Notes under the pieces: model-generated
What the model was told of the DNA's origin: nothing
Seen by the model: only the letters and a program-made list of their open reading frames with translations
Database searches by the model: none
Assembly (NCBI GenBank): GCA_029721515.1
Contig: CM056570.1
Span: 2,860,533-2,924,532 of the forward strand
Length of the DNA stretch: 64,000 bases
Reading direction: 5' to 3'
Origin: Synanceia verrucosa
Lineage: Eukaryota; Chordata; Actinopteri; Perciformes; Synanceiidae
Translations under genes and position numbers: made by a program
Shown here: one piece after another, positions 53,316-64,000 of the stretch
Layout of the letters: each line of letters begins with the position of its first letter
Position numbering within the stretch: position 1 is the stretch's first letter

Positions 53316-54716
53316 GGTTCAAAGTAGAGAGTAATATATGATAAGGAAAATACTATAGAGAAGTACACGGGAAAGACAAAAAAAAAAACCTCTGCCACTT
53401 TTATTTACCTTTTATTTTGAGTGATTTGGTTGAATTCACACAAAAAAGCCATTTTAAACCACTTTTCCTTTTTTTTTTTTACCGATTTGATTTTAGATTT
53501 GTTTTATATCGTACATATGACACGCAGTGTGTGCTGTTTTTTTTTTGTTTTGTTTTTTTTTTTCTTGTTTTTCCCACTGGGTTTGTGTTTTGAGTGAATA
53601 TTCACACACTGAGCTACTGTGTCATGCGGTAAATCATTTAATCTACAGTTCATGTGAGTTTCTACATCAGCTGGATGGGAAGCGCCGTCCTTCCACTTCA
53701 TTTAACCAAAATAAATGGACAAAAGAAGAGGAGACATTGACATCATTTAGCCTTTCGGACAGACTTTGCATATCCTGAAGGAGGTTCGGTTGATTTGTCA
53801 GCAGTTAAAGTCAAACGGCCTCAGTGCTTCGTGTTGTCTGTGAACTTAGCGGAGCTGGATCCTCTCCTTTTTGGCAGGATGGAAAGAGCATTTTATGGTG
53901 TAGTGACTGCCGAGCTTTCACAAACCTAGAATGTCAGAAGACGACACTCCAGTAGTACTGGAGATGTGCAGCTCAGGTTCTTGGCTCAGCATCCTCCAGT
54001 TTATTCCACTTGACTAGTTTGTTAAAACAAAAGAAGTTCTTTGGTCGTCATTCCTGCCGATTCCCCCGTTCAGAGAAAGTAGCTCTCATGACTCATTCCA
54101 AGTATTTTTTTATGATTTTTACAGGAAGAGAGAAACGTTGACAGTCTGCAGTTGCTGTCTCAGCCAGGTGTTTCATTAGTGGGCAGAATAAGGAGAGGAG
54201 AAACTCAGGAAATGTCAGTTTGACTGATGGATGGATGAATATGGCTGTTCAGCAGACGTGTGGACCGGGTGGAGGCGGCAGGGAGGAAAGGTGGAGTTTT
54301 CAGGGGTGAAGGGTGAAGCTGGTTTGACGGCTGAGGTGCAACAAACATTTAAGAGGATAGAAATAAACCACGCCTTTGCATTTCAGTGAGGTCTTATCTA
54401 CAGAACCTTCTATATTATTTTGCTCTTTCATATCATATTACACTTTGTTTTGTTTTTCTAGGATTGCTTTGTAATAATTTGTACAGTTTTGCATGTTATA
54501 GATGTAATCATTTTTGTTTTCGGTTTGTTGTTTTTCTTGCTCTTTTTTCGGACGGTTTGGGCGTTTTACTGAGGATAACCCACTACAGGTGATGTAGATT
54601 CTTTTTTGCACAAAAAAATATTTAAGGTGTAAGGTCAAAATAAAAAATAGTGTATGGAACTGGCTGCCACACTGATGTGGAGAACTCATTATATTAACCT
54701 GACTCCGATGTATTTC

Positions 54717-54722
54717 AATAAA
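54717..54722 (+). promoter_or_regulatory. Distal poly(A) signal of cdc42bpa
   Basis: AATAAA followed after about 20 bp by CA-containing sequence and then a GT-rich stretch (GTGTGTTACTGTGTG at 54750-54764), which is the classic arrangement for cleavage near 54740. Confidence 0.75.
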
Positions 54723-54742
54723 GCGGAGGGCTGTTACAAATA

Positions 54743-55335
54743 CAAACCAGTGTGTTACTGTGTGATCATTAGTGCTGATGAATGTGCACTTTTTTTTTTT
54801 TTTTTCAAAAGCTCTGTTTTTACATCTGTATAGGTTTTGTCTCTAGAGGAACTTTAACAGCTGCTAAATAAGGAGACGCTTTAAACAGTAATAACTACTC
54901 TGGATTAACAGAAACCTTTTATTTTGTAAAATCTGTTTGAACAGTCATAAGGCAGGAGTTTGGATTCAGCATCTTTCTGTTTCTGCAATCTGGTAACATT
55001 TTTTTTTTTTTTTTTTTTTTAAATGAGACAAGTCTTGTGTCGGTTCAGGTTGTAAACACTTTTTGTCACTGATGTTACCAATCAGAATAAAATGCCTTTA
55101 TAAATATGCTTTTTCAGCAGGTTTAAAGGTGCTAAATTCAACATCCAGAGCATTAATTTAGCAGCAAACTACCATCTATGTGAAGATATAGAGGAGTAAA
55201 GTCACTCTCCTTCTGTTCTAATCTGTGTTCATACAGCTGATAACATCTCAGGTAAACAAACATGTTTCCTGTCTGAGCTGAAACCGATAAATCTGTTAAA
55301 TCATCGTTAAGATGGCTGCTCAATAGTACTTCTGT
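54743..55335. other. Intergenic stretch between the gene and the satellite
   Basis: AT-rich with T runs at about 54790-54806 and 54999-55020. No open frame, RNA gene or transposon is recognised. Confidence 0.75.
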
Positions 55336-58300
55336 GTTTTTTCAACATATATCATTGTAACTACAATCAATATGCTCAATTATGGCTTTTTGATGACTTT
55401 TTTCACGTTTTAAAAATTTGTCTTTTTTTGACTTTTTCCGCGTGCTTTATTATGACATTTTTACGACTTTTTTCAACATGTTAAATATTGACTTTTTAAC
55501 AATTTTTCAAACATATATCACTGTAACTACAATCAGTATGCTTAAATATGGCTTTTTGGTGACTTTTTCAATTTTCCAAAAAATTGTCATTTTTTGACTT
55601 TTTCGACATACTATAGTATGACGTTTTTATGACTTTTTTCAACATGTTAAAATATGGCTTTTTAACAACTTTTTTTCACCATATATCACTGTAACTACAA
55701 TCAATATGCTGAAATATGGCTTTTTGGTGACTTTTTAAATTTTCCAAAAAATTTTCATTTTTTTGTCTTTTTCGACATACTATAGTATGACGTTTTTATG
55801 ATTTTTTTTCATCATGTTAAAATATGGCTTTTTAAAAACTTTTTTCAACATATTTCACTGTAACTACAATCAAAATGACCGATTATGGCTTTTTGGTGAC
55901 TTTTTTCACGTTTTAAAAATTTGTCTTTTTTTGACTTTTTCCGCATGCTTTATTATGACATTTTTACGACTTTTTTCAACATGTTGAATATTGACTTTTT
56001 AACAATTTTTAAACATATATCACTGTAACTACAATCAATATGCTGAAATATGGCTTTTTGGTGACTTTTTAAATTTTCCAAAAAATTGTCATTTTTTGAC
56101 TTTTTCGACATACTATAGTATGACTTTTTATGATTTTTTTCAACATGTTAAAATATGGCTTTTTTTCGACTTTTTTCACTACATATCACTGTAACTACAA
56201 TCAATATGCTCAATTATGGGTGTTTGATGACTTTTTTAACGGTTTAAAAATGTTTCATTTTTTTTACTTTTTCGACATACTATAGTATGACTTTTTATGA
56301 TTTTTTTTCAACATGTTGAAATATGACTTTTTAAAAGCTTTTTTCAACATATTTCAATGTAACTACAATCAAAATGATCAATTATGGCTTTTTGGTGACT
56401 TTTTCAACATTTTAAAAAATTGTGCTTTTTTGACTTTTTCGACATACTATAGTATGACGTTTTTATGACTTTTTTCAACATGTTAAAATATGACCTTTGA
56501 ACAACTTTTTTCCACATATATCACTGTAACTACAATCAATATGCTGAAATATGGCTTTTTGGTGACTTTTTAACGTTTTAAAAATGTTTCATTTTTTTGA
56601 CTTTTTCCGCGTGCTTTATTATGACATTTTTACGACTTTTTTCAACATGTTAAATATTGACTTTTTAACAATTTTTAAACATATATCACTGTAACTACAA
56701 TCAATATGCTGAAATATGGCTTTTTGGTGACTTTTTAAATTTTCCAAAAAATTGTCATTTTTTGACTTTTTCGACATACTATAGTATGACGTTTTTATGA
56801 CTTTTTTCAACATGTTAAAATATGGCTTTTTTTCGACTTTTTTCACCACATATCACTGTAACTACAATCAATATGCTGAAATATGGATTTTTGGTGGCTT
56901 TTTTAACATTTTAAAAAATTGTCATTTTTTGACTTTTTCGACATACTATAGTATGACGTTTTTATGACTTTTTTCAACATGTTAAAATATGGCTTTCTTA
57001 CGACTTTTTTTCACCACATATCACCGTAACTTCAATCAATATGCTGAAATATGGCTTTTTTTGTGACTTTTTAACGTTTTAAAAATGTTTCATTTTTTTG
57101 ACTTTTTCGACATACTATAGTATGACGTTTTTATGACTTTTTTCAACATGTTAAAATATGGCTTTCTTATGACTTTTTTCAACATATCTCACTGTAACTA
57201 CAATCAATATGCTCAATTATGGCTGTTTGATGACTTTTTGAACATTTTAAAAAATTGTCCTTTTTTGACTTTTCGACATACTATAGTGTGACGTTTTTAT
57301 GACTTTTTTCAACATGTTAAAATATGGCTTTTTAACAACTTTTTTTCACCACATATCACTGTAACTACAATCAATATGCTGAAATATGGCTTTTTGGTGA
57401 CTTTTTTAACATTTTAAAAATTTGTCATTTTTTCACTTTTTCGACATACTATAGTGTGACGTTTTTATGATTTTTTCAACATGTTAAAATATGGCTTTTT
57501 TACGACTATTTTGCACCACGTCACTGTAACTACAATCAAAATGATCATTTATGGCTTTTTGGTAACTTTTTTAACATTTTAAAAATTTGTCATTTTTTGA
57601 CTTTTTCGACATACTATAGTATGACGTTTTTATGACTTTTTTCAACATGTTAAAATATGGCTTTTTAACAACTTTTTTTCACCACATATCATTGTAACTA
57701 CAATAAAAATGATCAATTATGGCTTTTTGGTGACTTTTTTAACATTTTAAAAAATTGTAATTTTTTTACTTTTTCGACATACTATAGTATGACGTTTTTA
57801 TGTTTTTTTTCAACATGTTAAAATATGGCTTTTTATTACTTTTTGCACATATATCACTGTAACTACAATCAATATGCTGAAATATGGCTTTTTTGTGACT
57901 TTTTAACGTTTTAAAAATTTTTCATTTTTTTGACTTTTTCGACATATTATGGTATGACATTTTTATGATTTTTTTTTATCATGTTAAAATATGACTTTTT
58001 AAAAACTTTTTTCAACATATATCACTGTAACTACAATCAAAATGATCAATTATGGGTTTTTGGTGACTTTTTTAACATTTTAAAAAATTGTCATTTTTTC
58101 ACTTTTTCGACATACTATAGTATGACGTTTTTATGATTTTTTTCATCATGTTAAAATATGGCTTTCTTCCGACTTTTTTTCAACATATTTCACTGTAACT
58201 ACAATCAATATGCTTAAATATGGCTTTTTGGTGACTTTTTAAATTTTCCAAAAAATTTTCATTTTTTTGTCTTTTTCGACATACTATAGTGTGACGTTTT

Positions 58301-61300
58301 TATGATTTTTTTTCATCATGTTAAAATATGGCTTTTTAAAAACCTTTTCAACATATTTCACTGTAACTACAATCAAAATGATCGATTATGGCTTTTTGGT
58401 GACTTTTTTCACGTTTTAAAAATTTGTCTTTTTTTGACTTTTTCCGCATGCTTTATTATGACATTTTTACGACTTTTTTCAACATGTTAAATATTGACTT
58501 TTTAACAATTTTTAAACATATATCACTGTAACTACAATCAATATGCTGAAATATGGCTTTTTGGTGACTTTTTAAATTTTCCAAAAAATTGTCATTTTTT
58601 GACTTTTTCGACATACTATAGTATGACGTTTTTATGACTTTATTCAACATGTTAAAATATGGGCTTTCTTACGACTTTTTTTCACCACATATCACTGTAA
58701 CTACAATCAATATGCTTAAATATGGCTTTTTGGTGACTTTTTAAATTTTCCAAAAAATTATAATTTTTTTGTCTTTTTCGACATACTATAGTATGACATT
58801 TTTATGTTTTTTTTCAACATGTTAAAATATGGCTTTTTAACAACTTTTTTTCACCACATATCACTGTAACTACAATCAATATGCTGAAATGTGGATTTTT
58901 GGTGGCTTTTTAACGTTTTAAAAATGTTTAATTTTTTTGACTTTTTCGACATACTATAGTATGACGTTTTTATGACTTTTTTCAACATGTCAAAATATGG
59001 CTTTTTAACAACTTTTTTTCACCACATATCACTGTAACTACAATCAATATGCTGAAATATGGATTTTTGGTGGCTTTTTTAACATTTTAAAAAATTGTCC
59101 TTTTTTGACTTTTTCGACATACTATAGTATGATGTTTTTATGACTTTTTTCAACATGTCAAAATATGGCTTTTTAACAACTTTTTTTCACCACATATCAC
59201 CGTAACTACAATCAATATGCTGAAATATGGCTTTTTTTGTGACTTTTTAACGTTTTAAAAATGTTTAATTTTTTTGACTTTTTCGACATACTATAGTATG
59301 ACGTTTTTATGACTTTTTCAACATGTTAAAATATGACTTTTTAAAACTTTTTCAACATATTTCAATGTAACTACAATCAAAATGATCAATTATGGCTTTT
59401 TGGTGACTTTTTCAACATTTTAAAAATTTGTCATTTTTTGACTTTTTCAACATACTATAGTATGACGTTTTATGACTTTTTCAACATGTTAAAATATGGC
59501 TTTCTTACGACTTTTTCAACATATTTCACTGTAACTACAATCAATATGCTCAATTATGGCTGTTTGATGACTTTTTAACATTTTAAAAATTGTCCTTTTT
59601 GACTTTTTCGACATACTATAGTATGACGTTTTTATGACTTTTTCAACATGTTAAAATATGGCTTTAACAACTTTTTCACCACATATCACTGTAACTACAA
59701 TCAATATGCTGAAATATGGATTTTTGGTGGCTTTTTAACATTTTAAAAAATTGTCCTTTTTGACTTTTTCGACATACTATAGTATGATGTTTTTATGACT
59801 TTTTCAACATGTTAAAATATGGCTTTACGACTTTTTCACCACATATCACCGTAACTACAATCAATATGCTGAAATATGGCTTTTCGTGACTTTTTAACAT
59901 TTTAAAATGTTTCATTTTTTGACTTTTTCGACATACTATAGTGTGACTTTTTATGATTTTTTTTCAACATGTTGAAATATGACTTTTTAGAAACTTTTTT
60001 CAACATATTTCAATGTAACTACAATCAAAATTATCAATTATGGCTTTTTGGTGACTTTTTCAACATTTTAAAAATTTGTCATTTTTTGACTTTTTCGACA
60101 TACTATAGTATGACGCTTTTATGACTTTTTCAACATGTTAAAATATGGCTTTCTTATGACTTTTTTCAACATATCTCACTGTAACTACAATCAATATGCT
60201 GAAATATGGCTTTTTGGTGACTTTTTTAACATTTTAAAAAATTGTCCTTTTTTGACTTTTTCGACATACTATAGTATGACGTTTTTATGATTTTTTTTCA
60301 ACATGTTGAAATATGACTTTTTAAAAACTTTTTTCAACATATTTCAATGTAACTTCTATCAAAATGATCAATTATGGCTTTTTGGTGACTTTTTCAACAT
60401 TTTAAAAATTTGTCATTTTTTGACTTTTTCAACATACTATAGTATGACGTTTTTATGACTTTTTTCAACATGTTAAAATATGGCTTTCTTACGACTTTTT
60501 TCAACATATTTCACTGTAACTACAATCAATATGCTCAATTATGGCTGTTTGATGACTTTTTTTAACATTTTAAAAAATTGTCCTTTTTTGACTTTTTCGA
60601 CATACTATAGTATGACGTTTTTATGACTTTTTTCAACATGTTAAAATATGGCTTTTTAACAACTTTTTTTCACCACATTTAACTGTAAAAAAAATCAATA
60701 TGCTGAAATATGGATTTTTGGTGGCTTTTTAACATTTTAAAAAATTGTCCTTTTGACTTTTTCAACATACTATAGTATGACGTTTTATGACTTTTTCAAC
60801 ATGTTAAAATATGACTTTAAAACTTTTTCAACATATTTCACTGTAACTACAATCAATATGCTCAATTATGGCTGTTTGATGACTTTTTTAACATTTTAAA
60901 AAATTGTCCTTTTTTGACTTTTTCGACATACTATAGTATGACGTTTTTATGATTTTTTTCAACATGTTAAAATATGGCTTTCTTACGACTTTTTTCAACA
61001 TATTTCACTGTAACTACAATCAATATGCTCAATTATGGCTGTTTGATGACTTTTTTAACATTTTAAAAAATTGTCCTTTTTTGACTTTTTCAACATACTA
61101 TAGTGTGACGTTTTTATGACTTTTTTCAACATGTTAAAATATGGCTTTTTAACAACTTTTTTTCACCACATATCACTGTAACTACAATCAATATGCTGAA
61201 ATATGGATTTCTGGTGGCTTTTTTAACATTATAAAAAATTGTCCTTTTTTGACTTTTTCAACATACTATAGTATGACGTTTTTATGATTTTTTTTCAACA

Positions 61301-64000
61301 TGTTGAAATATGACTTTTTAAAAACTTTTTTCAACATATTTCACTGTAACTACAATCAATATGCTCAATTATGGCTGTTTGATGACTTTTTTAACATTTT
61401 AAAAAATTGTCCTTTTTTGTCTTTTTCGACATACTATAGTATGACGTTTTTATGATTTTTTTTCATCATGTTAAAATATGGCTTTTTAAAAACTTTTTTC
61501 AACATATTTCACTGTAACTACAATCAAAATGACCGATTATGGCTTTTTGGTGACTTTTTTCACGTTTTAAAAATTTGTCTTTTTTTGACTTTTTCCGCAT
61601 GCTTTATTATGACATTTTTACGACTTTTTTCAACATGTTAAATATTGACTTTTTAACAATTTTTAAACATATATCACTGTAACTACACTCAATATGCTGA
61701 AATATGGCTTTTTGGTGACTTTTTAAATTTTCCAAAAAATTGTCATTTTTTGACTTTTTCGACATACTATAGTATGACATTTTTATGACTTTTTTCAACA
61801 TGTTAAAATATGGCTTTTTTTCGACTTTTTTCACTACATATCACTGTAACTACAATCAATATGCTCAATTATGGGTGTTTGATGACTTTTTTAACGGTTT
61901 AAAAATGTTTCATTTTTTTGACTTTTTCGACATACTATAGTATGACTTTTTATGATTTTTTTTCAACATGTTGAAATATGACTTTTTAAAAGCTTTTTTC
62001 AACATATTTCAATGTAACTACAATCAAAATGATCAATTATGGCTTTTTGGTGACTTTTTCAACATTTTAAAAAATTGTGCTTTTTTGACTTTTTCGACAT
62101 ACTATAGTATGACGTTTTTATGACTTTTTTCAACATGTTAAAATATGGCTTTTTAAAAACTTTTTTCAACATATTTCACTGTAACTACAATCAAAATGAT
62201 CGATTATGGCTTTTTGGTGACTTTTTTCACGTTTTAAAAATTTGTCTTTTTTTGACTTTTTCCGCGTGCTTTATTATGACATTTTTACGACTTTTTTCAA
62301 CATGTTAAATATTGACTTTTTAACAATTTTTAAACATATATCACTGTAACTACAATCAATATGCTGAAATATGGCTTTTTGGTGACTTTTTAAATTTTCC
62401 AAAAAATTGTCATTTTTTGACTTTTTCGACATACTATAGTATGACGTTTTTATGACTTTTTTCAACATGTTAAAATATGGCTTTTTTTCGACTTTTTTCA
62501 CCACATATCACTGTAACTACAATCAATATGCTGAAATATGGATTTTTGGTGGCTTTTTTAACATTTTAAAAAATTGTCATTTTTTGACTTTTTCGACATA
62601 CTATAGTATGACGTTTTTATGACTTTTTTCAACATGTTAAAATATGGCTTTCTTACGACTTTTTTTCACCACATATCACCGTAACTTCAATCAATATGCT
62701 GAAATATGGCTTTTTTTGTGACTTTTTAACGTTTTAAAAATGTTTCATTTTTTTGACTTTTTCGACATACTATAGTATGACGTTTTTACGATTTTTTTTC
62801 AACATGTTGAAATATGACTTTTTAAAAACTTTTTTCAACATATTTCAATGTAACTACAATCAAAATGATCAATTATGGCTTTTTGGTGACTTTTTCAACA
62901 TTTTAAAAAATTGTCATTTTTTGACTTTTTCGACATACTATAGTATGACGTTTTTATGACTTTTTTCAACATGTTAAAATATGGCTTTCTTATGACTTTT
63001 TTCAACATATCTCACTGTAACTACAATCAATATGCTCAATTATGGCTGTTTGATGACTTTTTGAACATTTTAAAAAATTGTCCTTTTTTGACTTTTCGAC
63101 ATACTATAGTGTGACGTTTTTATGACTTTTTTCAACATGTTAAAATATGGCTTTTTAACAACTTTTTTTCACCACATATCACTGTAACTACAATCAATAT
63201 GCTGAAATATGGCTTTTTGGTGACTTTTTTAACATTTTAAAAATTTGTCATTTTTTCACTTTTTCGACATACTATAGTGTGACGTTTTTATGATTTTTTT
63301 CAACATGTTAAAATATGGCTTTTTTACGACTATTTTGCACCACGTCACTGTAACTACAATCAAAATGATCATTTATGGCTTTTTGGTAACTTTTTTAACA
63401 TTTTAAAAATTTGTCATTTTTTGACTTTTTCGACATACTATAGTATGACGTTTTTATGACTTTTTTCAACATGTTAAAATATGGCTTTTTAACAACTTTT
63501 TTTCACCACATATCACTGTAACTACAATAAAAATGATCAATTATGGCTTTTTGGTGACTTTTTTAACATTTTAAAAAATTGTAATTTTTTTACTTTTTCG
63601 ACATACTATAGTATGACGTTTTTATGATTTTTTTCAACATGTTAAAATATGGCTTTTTTATTACTTTTTTGCACGACATATCACTGTAACTACAATCAAT
63701 ATGCTGAAATATGGCTTTTTTGTGACTTTTTAACGTTTTAAAAATTTTTCATTTTTTTGACTTTTTCGACATATTATGGTATGACATTTTTATGATTTTT
63801 TTTATCATGTTAAAATATGACTTTTTAAAAACTTTTTTCAACATATATCACTGTAACTACAATCAAAATGATCAATTCTGGTTTTTGGTGACTTTTTTAA
63901 CATTTTAAAAAATTGTCATTTTTTCACTTTTTCGACATACTATAGTATGACGTTTTTATGATTTTTTTCAACATGTTAAAATATGGCTTTCTTCCGACTT
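55336..64000. repeat. AT-rich satellite array, monomer about 168 bp
   Basis: The landmark CTGTAACTAC recurs at 55521, 55689, 55858, 56023 and 56189, so spacing is 165-169 bp; the array to the window edge would hold roughly fifty monomers. Each carries TATGGCTTTTTGGTGACTTT, a GACTTTTTCGACATAC block, the dyad CATACTATAGTATG and ATGACTTTTTTCAACATG. Variant monomers with CCGCATGC or CCGCGTGC in place of the dyad occur near 55440, 55945, 56610, 58448, 61599 and 62265. Every open frame inside (for example 56619-56849 on the - strand) is a by-product of the repeat. The array continues beyond the window. Confidence 0.97.

Larger units (their letters stand above)
52642..54742 (+). other. cdc42bpa: 3'UTR of cdc42bpa
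   Basis: About 2.1 kb from the stop to a poly(A) site near 54740. It contains two UGUAHAUA-type Pumilio motifs (52960, 53308), T runs and several AATAAA hexamers (53225, 53710, 54362, 54639, 54717). The 3' end position is inferred from hexamer and GT-rich context, not from transcripts. Confidence 0.8.

Noticed and set aside
56619..62959. Lys/Asn-rich and Phe-rich open frames repeated across the satellite array
   Set aside because: They recur with the satellite period in several frames on both strands, have no domain, and follow directly from monomers lacking a stop in that frame.

Overview
The window is vertebrate nuclear DNA, most likely from a ray-finned (percomorph-like) fish. It shows many short exons with GT-AG introns, long AT-rich introns, CA/GT microsatellites, and remnants of repeats typical of teleost genomes (Tc1/mariner-like, hAT-like, a piggyBac-like MITE and a common fish interspersed repeat). 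I see no bacterial gene organisation.

One protein-coding gene fills positions 1 to about 54,745 on the + strand: cdc42bpa, encoding MRCK-alpha, the myotonic-dystrophy-kinase-related Cdc42-binding kinase of the DMPK/ROCK branch of AGC kinases. The first coding exon (about 60 residues) lies upstream. The window opens in what I take to be intron 1, and coding sequence begins at 12,212. I resolved 42 exons whose splice phases all join, plus two extra candidate cassette exons (32,092-32,106 and 50,472-50,546). In order they encode the kinase domain and AGC tail (12,212-28,934), a long coiled coil (29,612-39,380), a variable serine-rich linker with several phase-0 exons (39,611-43,507), a C1 zinc domain (43,616-44,056), a PH domain (44,000-45,200), a citron-homology (CNH) domain (45,200-48,200), the CRIB motif that binds GTP-Cdc42 (48,718-48,835) and a serine-rich tail ending with a stop at 52,639-52,641. 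A 2.1-kb 3'UTR ends at an AATAAA at 54,717.

The introns carry most of the unusual DNA. There are two copies of a TTAA-flanked piggyBac-like MITE (10,306-10,762 and 14,368-14,814) and a dense GT/CA block (21,639-22,209). A 34-bp minisatellite of about 45 copies (40,221-41,770) lies between two exons of the variable linker. A fold-back element is nested in a hAT-like MITE (46,301-46,884), and an internally deleted Tc1-like element sits at 51,079-51,480.

From about 55,336 to the window end is an AT-rich satellite array with a monomer of about 168 bp, roughly fifty monomers. Each monomer carries a short perfect dyad. There is a clear higher-order duplication: 55.9-58.2 kb is repeated at 61.5-64.0 kb with one extra monomer. 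It begins only about 0.6 kb beyond the gene's poly(A) signal and runs off the window. I found no second gene, no RNA gene and no CRISPR array. I saw no wholly new biological system; the best leads are the satellite array and the two unlisted cassette exons.
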